This document shows positions 1 to 6,698 of a stretch of DNA of 8,029 nt, one piece after another (position 1 is the stretch's first letter; each line of letters starts with the position of its first letter). This DNA is from an uncultured Oscillibacter sp. (GTDB lineage Bacteria > Bacillota > Clostridia > Oscillospirales > Oscillospiraceae). Location of the stretch: assembly GCA_910587875.1 (NCBI GenBank), contig CAJUOD010000083.1, positions 1 through 8,029 of the forward strand, in the 5' to 3' direction. The notes beneath the pieces were generated by a model. The model searched no databases. It was not told the origin of the DNA and saw nothing but the letters and a program-made list of their open reading frames with translations. The translations under genes were made by a program, and so were the position numbers.

Positions 1-1014
1 AGCGCCAACTACCCCTTCTGCACCATCGACCCCAACGTGGGCATGGTGGCCGTGCCCGACGAGCGGCTGGACAAGCTGGCGGAGATGTACGAGCCGGATA
101 AAAAGACCCCGGCGGTCATCGAGTTCGTGGACATCGCGGGCCTGGTGAAGGGCGCCAGCAAGGGCGAGGGCCTGGGAAACAAGTTCCTGGCCAACATCCG
201 GGAGACCGACGCGGTGGTCCACGTGGTCCGCTGCTTCGACGATGAGAATGTCATCCACGTGGAGGGCTCCACGGATCCCCGGCGGGACATCGACATCATC
301 AACATGGAGCTGGTCATGGCGGACCTGGAGATGGTCCAGCGCCGGGTGGAAAAGGCCGCGAAGGCCCTGAAGGGCGACAAGAAATTCCAGCATGAGGTGG
401 ACCTGTTCACCGCCCTCCAAAAGCACCTGGACCAGGGGAAGCTGGCCCGGACGTTCGAGTGCGATCCGGACGACGCCGCCCTGCTGCGGACCAGCGAGCT
501 GCTGACCCTCAAGCCTGTTATCTACGCCGCCAACACGGACGAGGACGGGTTCTCCGACCTGGAGCATAATCAGTACTACCAGCAGGTCTGCGAGATCGCC
601 GCCGCCGAGGGCAGCCAGGTCCTGCCCATCTGCGCCAAGCTGGAGCAGGACGTGGCGGAGCTGGAGGGCGAGGAGAAGCAGATGTTCCTGGCGGAGATCG
701 GCGTGGAGGAGTCCGGCCTGGACCGGCTGATCAAGTGCTCCTACACCCTGCTGGGGCTCATTTCCTTCCTGACTTACGGCAAGGACGAGTGCCGGGCCTG
801 GACCATCAAGAAGGGCACCAAGGCCCCCCAGGCCGCGGGAAAAATCCACTCCGACATCGAGCGGGGCTTCATCCGGGCGGAGGTCATCGCCTACAGCGAC
901 ATGGCCGCCTGCGGCAGCGTGGCCGCCGCCAGGGAAAAGGGCCTCCTCCGCAGCGAGGGCAAGGAGTACGTGGTTCAGGACGGGGACATGATCTACTTCC
1001 GCTTCAACGTGTGA
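1..1014 (+). CDS. ychF: YchF/OLA1-family redox-regulated P-loop ATPase, 5' end cut by window
   Basis: The reading frame is open from base 1 to a TGA at 1012-1014, giving 337 visible residues. YchF proteins are about 363-366 residues long, so roughly 27 N-terminal residues, including the Walker A loop, lie upstream of the window. Visible marks are the switch I stretch NYPFCTIDPNVG at the very start, the G3 segment DIAGLVKGASKGEGLGNKFL, and the non-canonical G4 region YAANTDEDGF in place of NKxD, which is typical of YchF and goes with ATP rather than GTP preference. The C-terminal TGS domain begins near LISFLTYGKDECRAW and the protein ends in DGDMIYFRFNV. The family is a cytosolic, ribosome-associated ATPase linked to stress and translation. 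It is followed by its own terminator and is not linked in function to the next genes. Confidence 0.97.
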   Translation, partial: SANYPFCTIDPNVGMVAVPDERLDKLAEMYEPDKKTPAVIEFVDIAGLVKGASKGEGLGNKFLANIRETDAVVHVVRCFDDENVIHVEGSTDPRRDIDIINMELVMADLEMVQRRVEKAAKALKGDKKFQHEVDLFTALQKHLDQGKLARTFECDPDDAALLRTSELLTLKPVIYAANTDEDGFSDLEHNQYYQQVCEIAAAEGSQVLPICAKLEQDVAELEGEEKQMFLAEIGVEESGLDRLIKCSYTLLGLISFLTYGKDECRAWTIKKGTKAPQAAGKIHSDIERGFIRAEVIAYSDMAACGSVAAAREKGLLRSEGKEYVVQDGDMIYFRFNV

Positions 1015-1036
1015 GGCGGCGTGGGAGAATCAAGAG

Positions 1037-1067
1037 AACGGGCGGACGCATAGCGTCCGCCCGTTTT
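1037..1067 (+). terminator. Intrinsic terminator after ychF
   Basis: A perfect 13-bp inverted repeat (1037-1049 paired with 1053-1065, arm AACGGGCGGACGC) has a 3-nt ATA loop, and its arm runs into a TTTT tract at 1064-1067. It begins 22 nt after the ychF stop. The GC-rich stem followed by U residues is the standard intrinsic terminator form, so the sigma-factor unit downstream should need its own promoter. Confidence 0.9.
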
Positions 1068-1069
1068 GC

Positions 1070-1091
1070 CGGGAGAAAAATTTTTCCGCCG
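1070..1091. other. AT-centred near-palindrome upstream of the sigma gene
   Basis: The 22-bp segment centres on GAAAAATTTTTC. Its two 11-nt halves match as an inverted repeat at 9 of 11 positions, with outer CGG/CCG ends. It sits between the ychF terminator and the candidate -35 element at 1095. It could be an A/T-rich UP element, an operator half, or simply sequence trailing the terminator; nothing in the window decides among these. Confidence 0.35.
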
Positions 1092-1094
1092 GAG

Positions 1095-1122
1095 TGAACA
1101 GAAGGGCCTCCCCAAACGTGTT
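1095..1122 (+). promoter_or_regulatory. Candidate ECF-type promoter for the sigma/anti-sigma operon
   Basis: TGAAC at 1095-1099 and CGTGTT at 1117-1122 are separated by 17 nt (1100-1116). This resembles the AAC ... CGT core shared by many ECF sigma promoters, which usually have spacers of 16-17 nt. It lies 48 nt upstream of the sigma start codon, and autoregulation is common for ECF operons. An overlapping sigma-A reading is also possible (TGAACA, 18 nt, TGTTAT, 4 of 6 matches each). The call rests on motif shape only. Confidence 0.4.
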
Positions 1123-1151
1123 ATCAGTGAAAGGCGCTTTTCAGACGAAGG

Positions 1152-1159
1152 AAAGGAGG
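1152..1159 (+). promoter_or_regulatory. Ribosome binding site fixing the TTG start of the sigma gene
   Basis: AAAGGAGG lies 7 nt upstream of the TTG at 1167. No ATG or GTG in the frame is as well placed, so this site decides the non-ATG start. Confidence 0.8.
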
Positions 1160-1166
1160 CATTGCC

Positions 1167-1697
1167 TTGACGGAACAGGAATTGAGCAATGCCATGAAAA
1201 CCCATGGAGACGCGGTATACCGCCTGGCCCTGTGCCGCCTCCAGAACGCCGCCGACGCGGAGGACGTCTATCAGGACGTGTTCCTCCGCCTGCTGGAGCA
1301 GCGGACCGGCGGCTGGGACGGGGAACGGACCAAGGCCTGGCTGCTCCGGGCGGCGCTGAACCGCTGCGCCGACCTGGGGCGGGCCCGGAAGCGGCGGGGC
1401 GCCGTTTCCCTGGACGAGGTGCCGGACATGGCCCGGCCCGTGGACGAGGCGGCGGCGGAGCTGTGGGACGCGGTGGCCCGCCTCCCCGAGAAGCTGCGGA
1501 CGGCGGTCCACCTCTTTTACGGCGAGGGCTATGAGAGCGGCGAGATCGGGGCCCTGCTGGGCGTCCCGGCGGCCACGGTACGCAGCCGCCTCCGCCGGGC
1601 CCGGGCGGAGCTGAAGAATTTACTGGGAGGTTTTGACGATGGAAAATCGATACCGGAAGCTGACGGAACAAATCCATACGCCCGCCGGGCTGAATGA
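1167..1697 (+). CDS. ECF-type RNA polymerase sigma factor
   Basis: This 176-residue protein has the size and two-domain layout of an extracytoplasmic function sigma factor. The sigma-2 region spans about residues 11-78, with the segment NAADAEDVYQDVFLRLLEQ. The sigma-4 helix-turn-helix spans about 104-153, with LPEKLRTAVHLFYGEGY followed by EIGALLGVPAATVRSRLRRA. There is no sigma-3 region. It would direct core RNA polymerase to a small regulon in response to a signal relayed by a partner. The start is a TTG with a strong upstream AAAGGAGG. The last ~20 residues (after NLLGGF) lie beyond the sigma-4 fold and are encoded in the overlap with the next gene, the probable anti-sigma. The regulon and signal cannot be told from sequence; the ECF subgroup was not assigned. 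Confidence 0.93.
   Translation: MTEQELSNAMKTHGDAVYRLALCRLQNAADAEDVYQDVFLRLLEQRTGGWDGERTKAWLLRAALNRCADLGRARKRRGAVSLDEVPDMARPVDEAAAELWDAVARLPEKLRTAVHLFYGEGYESGEIGALLGVPAATVRSRLRRARAELKNLLGGFDDGKSIPEADGTNPYARRAE
1625..1630 (+). promoter_or_regulatory. Ribosome binding site inside the sigma gene for the anti-sigma gene
   Basis: GGGAGG lies 8 nt upstream of the ATG at 1639. This supports ATG 1639 over the TTG at 1633, which would leave only 2 nt of spacing. Its position within the sigma reading frame suggests translational coupling. Confidence 0.7.
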
Positions 1698-2613
1698 CCG
1701 GGTGCTCTTCGAGGCCCGCCGCCGGGCGGCGGAAACGCCCCCCCGCCGGGAACGGCACAGCTGGGGACAGCCGGAGAGGGCTCGCGCCGTCGCGACGGCT
1801 GTGCCCCGGAGTCGGGCCTTTGTGCGGACGGCGGTTTGCGCCGTCTGTGCCCTGGCGCTGGTGCTGGGGGGCTTTTCCCTCCGGCCCGCGCCTGTGGCGG
1901 AGCCCGCCGAACCCGCCGGGAGCGCTTGGCAGGAGACGATTGCCCCGGCCCAGGTGTTGGTGCCCACCTTCGGCCTGACGGCCTACGCCGCCATGACCGA
2001 GAACGCCTACGGCCCGGCGGAGGACGGCAGCATCGCCTTCGCCGTAGGGGAGGGCTGCGTGACGCCGGAGTTCGGCGATTTTACCGGGTGCCTCTTCCAA
2101 ATTACCGGGGAGAACATTGCCCAGGTGAAGATGTCCATCGACCGGGGCGGGCTGTACCGCTACCAGTCCCGGGAGAATCTGACAGGGGAGCAGATGAACG
2201 ATTACCGCCAGGCCATGGCCGAGGGCACCCTGGTCCCCGCCGCTATTAGCCGGCGGGACGACGGGACCTGGTACATGCCGGAGATGACCGCCCTGGGGGA
2301 GAGTTTCCAGGAGGACTATGATCCCGAGGCCAGCTACGGCTTCTGGGTGCCGCCGGAGGACATGGCCGCCAACACGGGCCTGGGCATCACCATCGAAAAC
2401 CAGATGGACGCGGACTACTTCGACGGCGGGACGCTGACGGTGACGGTCATTTCCTCCGACGGGACGGAGAGGACCCAGGCCTACCGCCTCCACAGCGGGG
2501 AGCTGAAAATTGAGTTCAATGAGGACAACTCCATCACCGTCTTCCCGGAATTGGTGGACCCGGAGGAGAACAACTACTTTGTCTACGGCATCTACGCCGT
2601 GCCGGAGGACTGA
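1639..2613 (+). CDS. Single-pass membrane protein, probable anti-sigma factor/sensor for the adjacent ECF sigma
   Basis: This is a 324-residue protein starting at ATG 1639. The N-terminal ~60 residues are charged and soluble (RKLTEQIHTPAGLNDRVLFE, then an Arg-rich stretch). One hydrophobic segment, about residues 64-81 (TAVCAVCALALVLGGFSL), follows, and then a long acidic extracytoplasmic part of about 240 residues. That part is rich in Tyr, Asp and Glu and looks beta-structured, with ITVISSDGTE-like repeats of hydrophobic and charged residues. The topology, small cytoplasmic domain, and position directly after and overlapping the sigma gene by 59 nt are what is expected of an anti-sigma factor. 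I see no HxxxCxxC zinc-binding anti-sigma motif and do not recognise the outer domain; DUF4179-like proteins occupy the same place in some Clostridia. The ligand and stimulus are unknown. The role is inferred mainly from context. Confidence 0.7.
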   Translation: MENRYRKLTEQIHTPAGLNDRVLFEARRRAAETPPRRERHSWGQPERARAVATAVPRSRAFVRTAVCAVCALALVLGGFSLRPAPVAEPAEPAGSAWQETIAPAQVLVPTFGLTAYAAMTENAYGPAEDGSIAFAVGEGCVTPEFGDFTGCLFQITGENIAQVKMSIDRGGLYRYQSRENLTGEQMNDYRQAMAEGTLVPAAISRRDDGTWYMPEMTALGESFQEDYDPEASYGFWVPPEDMAANTGLGITIENQMDADYFDGGTLTVTVISSDGTERTQAYRLHSGELKIEFNEDNSITVFPELVDPEENNYFVYGIYAVPED

Positions 2614-2623
2614 GCGTATAAGA

Positions 2624-2649
2624 AAAGCCACGCCGTAAGGCGTGGCTTT
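2624..2649. terminator. Bidirectional terminator between convergent genes
   Basis: An 11-bp inverted repeat (2624-2634 with 2639-2649, core AGCCACGCC) encloses a GTAA loop. It starts 10 nt after the anti-sigma stop and ends 6 nt before the rhodanese stop on the other strand. The minus-strand transcript ends in GGCTTTTCTT, a better U-rich tail than the plus-strand CTTTCTCG. It probably serves both genes, with the minus strand the stronger direction. Confidence 0.85.
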
Positions 2650-2655
2650 CTCGAA

Positions 2656-3075
2656 TCAGTCGGTTGTGGTGTCATAGGGCCAGCTTAAAATGCCGCCGAA
2701 GTCAGCCACGTTGGCATAGCCCATGCGCTTCAGCTTCTCTGCCGCCTCGGCACTGCGGCGGCCGGAATGGCAGTAGACCAGGATCTCCGCGTCCTTCTCG
2801 AAGGGGAGAGGCAGCTCCGGCAGGATGTCCTCGTTGGGGAAGCACACCGCGCCGGGGATGTGGCCCCCGTCGTACTCCTCCTGGGTCCGCACATCCAGGA
2901 GGATGGCGTCCGGGTTGGCCTCCAGCCGCTCTTTGGCCTCCTCGGCGGAGATGGCGGACCGGGACTTCCCGGCGTCCTGGGGAGCGGAAGCGGAGCGGCC
3001 CATCCGAGCGGAGTAGAATTTCAGGATGGCCATGCCGAAGCAGATGACGGCGGCCAGTAGAAAAAGCTCTTTCAT
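2656..3075 (-). CDS. Membrane-anchored single-domain rhodanese-like protein
   Basis: The 139-residue product starts at ATG 3075, chosen because AGGAGG lies 6 nt upstream. A longer reading to 3189 would start inside a terminator hairpin. Residues 4-21 (LFLLAAVICFGMAILKFY) form one membrane anchor, followed by a short basic linker. A complete rhodanese domain occupies about 43-135, with DVRTQEEYDGGHIPGA at 61-76 and the active-site loop CHSGRRS at 102-108, where Cys102 is the persulfide-forming residue. Such proteins carry sulfane sulfur in sulfur relay or redox reactions, but the donor and acceptor cannot be read here. Positive residues after the anchor (K19, R24, R27) suggest the domain faces the cytoplasm. 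It stands alone between a promoter and a terminator, so it is likely monocistronic. Confidence 0.93.
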   Translation of the reverse strand: MKELFLLAAVICFGMAILKFYSARMGRSASAPQDAGKSRSAISAEEAKERLEANPDAILLDVRTQEEYDGGHIPGAVCFPNEDILPELPLPFEKDAEILVYCHSGRRSAEAAEKLKRMGYANVADFGGILSWPYDTTTD

Positions 3076-3081
3076 AGAGCG

Positions 3082-3087
3082 CCTCCT
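3082..3087 (-). promoter_or_regulatory. Ribosome binding site fixing the rhodanese start
   Basis: On the minus strand AGGAGG lies 6 nt upstream of ATG 3075. It removes 38 residues from the longest possible reading and leaves a protein that begins directly with its membrane anchor. Confidence 0.85.
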
Positions 3088-3114
3088 GTTGGTAAGATTT
3101 TGGGGACAAGGCTT

Positions 3115-3143
3115 AGTGTACAGGAAAGCTGGGAAAAAATCAA
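3115..3143 (-). promoter_or_regulatory. Sigma-A-like promoter of the rhodanese gene
   Basis: On the minus strand TTGATT (3143-3138) and TACACT (3120-3115) are separated by exactly 17 nt. Each has a good match to TTGACA and TATAAT. The pair lies about 40 nt upstream of the rhodanese start and just beyond the U tract of the terminator of the ATPase gene, so the two transcription units are cleanly separated. Confidence 0.65.
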
Positions 3144-3152
3144 CTGCTATAC

Positions 3153-3192
3153 AAAAAATGGCCCCCTCCGAAAAACCGGAAGGGACCATTTT
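3153..3192 (-). terminator. Intrinsic terminator of the nag/ABC operon
   Basis: On the minus strand a 16-nt stem (3192-3177 paired with 3170-3155) with a 6-nt loop is followed by six T residues (3158-3153). Two of the pairs are G-U in the minus-strand RNA but C-A mismatches in the plus-strand RNA, so the hairpin is built to act on minus-strand transcripts. It lies 83 nt beyond the ATPase stop, just after repeat copy A. Confidence 0.88.
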
Positions 3193-3193
3193 C

Positions 3194-3274
3194 GTTGCCG
3201 TCGCTTCGGCTTAGTCTATCACCAGACTGCCAGAGCGAGATAAAGTTCTTTGGATACTTTCTTTCAAGAAAGTA

Positions 3275-3278
<4 letters not shown>
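3194..3278 (-). repeat. Intergenic palindromic repeat, copy A
   Basis: This 85-bp segment is clearly similar along its length to 6608-6698, in the same orientation. The two share an exact 18-nt block (GTTGCCGTCGCTTCGGCT, 3194-3211) and further blocks such as CCAGACT, CAGAGCGAG and GGATACTTT. The end next to the ATPase gene is a palindrome: GATACTTTCTT (3253-3263), 2 nt, AAGAAAGTATC (3266-3276). The ATPase stop codon TGA (3277-3275, minus strand) lies inside this edge. A second small inverted repeat, AGTCT/AGACT, is at 3213-3217 and 3224-3228. No open reading frame or transposase goes with it. The family name is not known to me; REP/MITE-like is a description, not an identification. Confidence 0.85.
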
Positions 3279-4453
<1,175 letters not shown>

Positions 4454-4676
4454 AGCGTACTCACTTTGACGAAGCGGCCTCCGCCGTCTCCGCCTCGCCC
4501 CGGGAAGCGCGTTCCCGCGGGCATTACGGCAGGTCTCCACACTGCCGCACCGCAAGTGAAAGCGGGGGATTCCTCCTTTTTGTTTGGTGCCGGGGACGAT
4601 AGGAATGGAGTCGCCGCCCGGCCCGTTGATTTATGGAGAGGCGGGTGTCCCGCCAAATCCAACGTTGAGAATGGGG
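4454..4676 (-). other. 223-nt leader between nagA and the ATPase gene, with hairpins and an orphan Shine-Dalgarno
   Basis: No credible gene was found in this gap. On the minus strand it holds, in order: a 6-bp hairpin GGCGGG/CCCGCC at 4654-4640, 22 nt after the nagA stop and without a U tract; a strong AAAAAGGAGGA (4581-4571) with no start codon at normal distance; an inverted repeat CGGCAG/CTGCCG (4527-4532 with 4542-4547); and CGGGAA/TTCCCG (4501-4506 with 4512-4517). A weak promoter-like pair, TTGGCG and CATAAA with only 15 nt between, lies near 4633-4659. The ATPase start at 4453 is 118 nt past the Shine-Dalgarno sequence. The role is unknown: a structured leader, a decayed gene start, or chance. 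Confidence 0.5.
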
Positions 4677-5810
4677 TCAGGCCGTGACGGCCTCGCCCTT
4701 GAAAATGATCTGCCGGATGGACAAATCCTTCTGGTCCAGCAGAACGATGCTGGCCTCCTTGCCCGCGTCCAGGGTGCCGGTCCGGTCTTCGATGCCGATG
4801 GACCGGGCGGGGTTGTAGGTGCAGGCCCGGACCGCGTCCGCCGCCGGAATGCCGAAGGCAATGGCCTGGCGCAGACAGCCCATCAGGCTGGTGACGGAGC
4901 CGGCCAAGGTCTCCGGGTGGCCCAGGATGGTGGCCCGGTTGCCGTGGACCTCAATCATCTGCCCGCCGAAGGGATACTCGCCGTCGGGCATGCCCGTGGC
5001 CCGGAGGGAGTCGGAGATGATGATCATCCGCTCCTTGCCGAACAGGCCGAAGGTGAGGCGCACCACCGCCGGGTGGATGTGGATGCCGTCGCAGATCAGC
5101 TCCGGCATGACGTGGGGGACCTCGTAGGCCGCGCCGATGACGCCGGGGTCCCGGTGGGCCAGGGGCGGCATGGCGTTGTAGAGGTGGGTGGCGTGGTCCG
5201 CCCCCGCCTCAAAGGCGGCCTTGGCCGTGTCGTAGTTCGCCACGGTGTGGCCCACGGAGACGTGGACGCCCAAGTCCTTCGCCGCTTTGATGAACTCGAC
5301 GGCGCCGGGCTGCTCGGGAGCCACGGTGACCAGCTTCACGCAGCCCTCCGCCGCCTCCTGGAGGCGCTTCAGCATGGGGCCGTCGGGGTCGTGGAGGAAC
5401 GCGCCGTTCTGGGCGCCCTTCTTGGCCATGCAGAGGAAGGGCCCTTCTAAGTGCGCTCCCACCACCTCCGCGCCGCCAAGGTTCTTCTTCCGGTGGGCGG
5501 CGGTGGTCTTGCAGATGGCGGTCAGCTGGTCCTCCGGCAGGGTCATGCCCGCCGGACAGATATAGGTCACGCCCTGGGACAGCTCGTAGTCCGCGATTTT
5601 CTGGAGGCCCTCAGGGGTGGCGTCGCTGAAATCCTCGCCCACCGCGCCATGGAAGTGCACGTCCACCAGGCCGGGAATGACGTAGCATCCGGAGGCGTCC
5701 AGCACGGTCCCGTCGCCGCTGGCGGCGGAAATCAGGGCCCCGTCAGTGCAGAGGTCCCGGGCGGTGAAGCCCTGTTCCAGGTCAAAGACCTGCCCGCCGG
5801 TTATCCGCAT
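4677..5810 (-). CDS. nagA: N-acetylglucosamine-6-phosphate deacetylase
   Basis: This 377-residue cytosolic amidohydrolase removes acetate from GlcNAc-6-phosphate to give glucosamine-6-phosphate, the substrate of the adjacent NagB. The family's fold and metal site are visible: HxH at 52 and 54 (VDVHFHG), the metal-binding Glu122 in AHLEGPF, His188 in VSVGHT, His209 in THLYNAMPP, the substrate-contact segment DGIHIHP at 241-247, and the catalytic Asp267 in ISDSLRATG. The C-terminal stretch TLDAGKEASIVLLD is the usual closing strand of the composite beta domain. Length fits the family (about 380-395). The ATG at 5810 lies inside the end of nagB, which it overlaps by 10 nt, and no strong ribosome site precedes it, so translational coupling to nagB is likely. 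Confidence 0.96.
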   Translation of the reverse strand: MRITGGQVFDLEQGFTARDLCTDGALISAASGDGTVLDASGCYVIPGLVDVHFHGAVGEDFSDATPEGLQKIADYELSQGVTYICPAGMTLPEDQLTAICKTTAAHRKKNLGGAEVVGAHLEGPFLCMAKKGAQNGAFLHDPDGPMLKRLQEAAEGCVKLVTVAPEQPGAVEFIKAAKDLGVHVSVGHTVANYDTAKAAFEAGADHATHLYNAMPPLAHRDPGVIGAAYEVPHVMPELICDGIHIHPAVVRLTFGLFGKERMIIISDSLRATGMPDGEYPFGGQMIEVHGNRATILGHPETLAGSVTSLMGCLRQAIAFGIPAADAVRACTYNPARSIGIEDRTGTLDAGKEASIVLLDQKDLSIRQIIFKGEAVTA

Positions 5811-6553
5811 ACGGGCACCCCGGCGGCTTTCAGCTTGCTTCCGGCGGCCTCGTCCACGACCACCACCACGTTGGGATGGAGCTGGAGGACGGAGCCGGGG
5901 CAGTGGGGCGTGATGGCCCCGCAGACGGAGCCCAGGATGGCGTCGGCCTTCTCCGCGCCGCTGGCGGCCAGAAGGACCTTCTTGGCCCCCATGATGGCCC
6001 CGATGCCCATGCTGATGGCCTGCTTGGGCACGTCGTCCCGGGAAGCGAAGAACCGGGCGTTGGCGTCAATGGTGCTCTCCGCCAGGTCTACCACATGGGT
6101 CTCCTTGACGAAGCAGTCTCCGGGCTCGTTGAAGCCGATGTGGCCGTTCCGGCCGATGCCCAGGAGCTGGAGGTCCACATAGCCCAGGGAGCGGATATAG
6201 GCGTCATACTCCGCGCAGAAGGCCTTGGGGTCCTTGGTCAGCCCGTCGGGCACCCGAGTGTGCTCAGGAACGATATCCACATGGTCAAACAGGTTGCTCT
6301 GCATGAAGTAGCGGTAGCTCTGGTCATGGTCGGGGGCCAGGCCCACGTACTCGTCCAGGTTGACGGAGAGCACGTCCTTGAAGCTCAGGCAGCCCTGCTT
6401 GTGCCAGTCCACCAGATACTTGTAGGCCCCCTCGGGGGTGGAGCCGGTGGCCAGGCCCAGAACGCAGGCGGGATTGTGGGTGATTTCCGCCGCGATGATC
6501 TGAGCCATCCGGCAGCTCATGGCGTCGTAATCCTTCTCGATAAAGATTCTCAT
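5801..6553 (-). CDS. nagB: Glucosamine-6-phosphate deaminase
   Basis: This 250-residue enzyme converts glucosamine-6-phosphate to fructose-6-phosphate and ammonia, the step that sends amino sugars into glycolysis. The start at ATG 6553 gives the family-like MRIFIEKDYD and has AAAGGAG 10 nt upstream. Visible motifs are the phosphate-binding loop ATGSTPEGAY at 35-44, the catalytic Asp67 in NLDEYV, and GIGRNGHIGFNEPG at 132-145 with Asn136, His138 and Glu143. The Asn at 136, where the E. coli enzyme has Asp, follows the short Bacillus-type NagB pattern and is not a defect. There is no extra allosteric C-terminus as in the longer E. coli form (266 residues). The gene follows repeat copy B and overlaps nagA. 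Confidence 0.97.
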   Translation of the reverse strand: MRIFIEKDYDAMSCRMAQIIAAEITHNPACVLGLATGSTPEGAYKYLVDWHKQGCLSFKDVLSVNLDEYVGLAPDHDQSYRYFMQSNLFDHVDIVPEHTRVPDGLTKDPKAFCAEYDAYIRSLGYVDLQLLGIGRNGHIGFNEPGDCFVKETHVVDLAESTIDANARFFASRDDVPKQAISMGIGAIMGAKKVLLAASGAEKADAILGSVCGAITPHCPGSVLQLHPNVVVVVDEAAGSKLKAAGVPVCG

Positions 6554-6563
6554 AATGGCATTT

Positions 6564-6570
6564 CTCCTTT
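6564..6570 (-). promoter_or_regulatory. Ribosome binding site fixing the nagB start
   Basis: On the minus strand AAAGGAG lies 10 nt upstream of ATG 6553. A nearer ATG at 6561 is out of frame and stops after three codons, so 6553 is the start. Confidence 0.75.
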
Positions 6571-6607
6571 CCAGTTTCCAAAACAAGGTTCCGTAACGCA
6601 ATTCTAT

Positions 6608-6698
6608 GTTGCCGTCGCTTCGGCTAGGTGGATTGCCAGACTATCAGAGCGAGCGAAAGCTCTTTTTGGATACTTTTTCTCTCGAGAAAAAGTATCAG
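6608..6698 (-). repeat. Intergenic palindromic repeat, copy B
   Basis: This 91-bp direct copy of the element at 3194-3278 lies between the MalG-type permease and nagB. It starts with the same 18-nt block and ends in a longer perfect palindrome, GATACTTTTTCTC (6669-6681), TC, GAGAAAAAGTATC (6684-6696). The permease stop TGA (6697-6695, minus strand) sits inside the edge, as in copy A. An internal hairpin GAGC-GAAA-GCTC (6651-6662) is present. Neither strand has a U tract directly after the palindrome, so it is not an ordinary terminator; transcription could continue into nagB. Confidence 0.85.

Noticed and set aside
1141..2631. Long open frame on the minus strand opposite the sigma and anti-sigma genes
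   Set aside because: The translation is Pro/Arg/Gly-rich without any domain, lies antisense to two well-supported genes, and is what GC-rich codon bias produces in the complementary frame.
3153..3192. Terminator hairpin at 3153-3192 as the N-terminal coding part of a longer rhodanese
   Set aside because: A clear promoter (3115-3143) and AGGAGG site lie between it and ATG 3075, so the extended frame is not translated.
3213..3228. AGTCT/AGACT inverted repeat in copy A as a NagR/DasR-type operator
   Set aside because: It does not match the TGGTCTAGACCA-type box, and the left arm is absent from copy B, so it is more likely part of the repeat's own structure.
4557..4570. Catabolite-responsive (cre) site, TGAAAGCG half
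   Set aside because: The left half fits the cre consensus but the right half (GGGGAT) does not provide the expected inverted CA end.
5801..6553. Asn136 of NagB as a lost catalytic Asp
   Set aside because: The short Bacillus-type deaminases have Asn at this position with the same flanking motif, so it is a subfamily trait and not damage.
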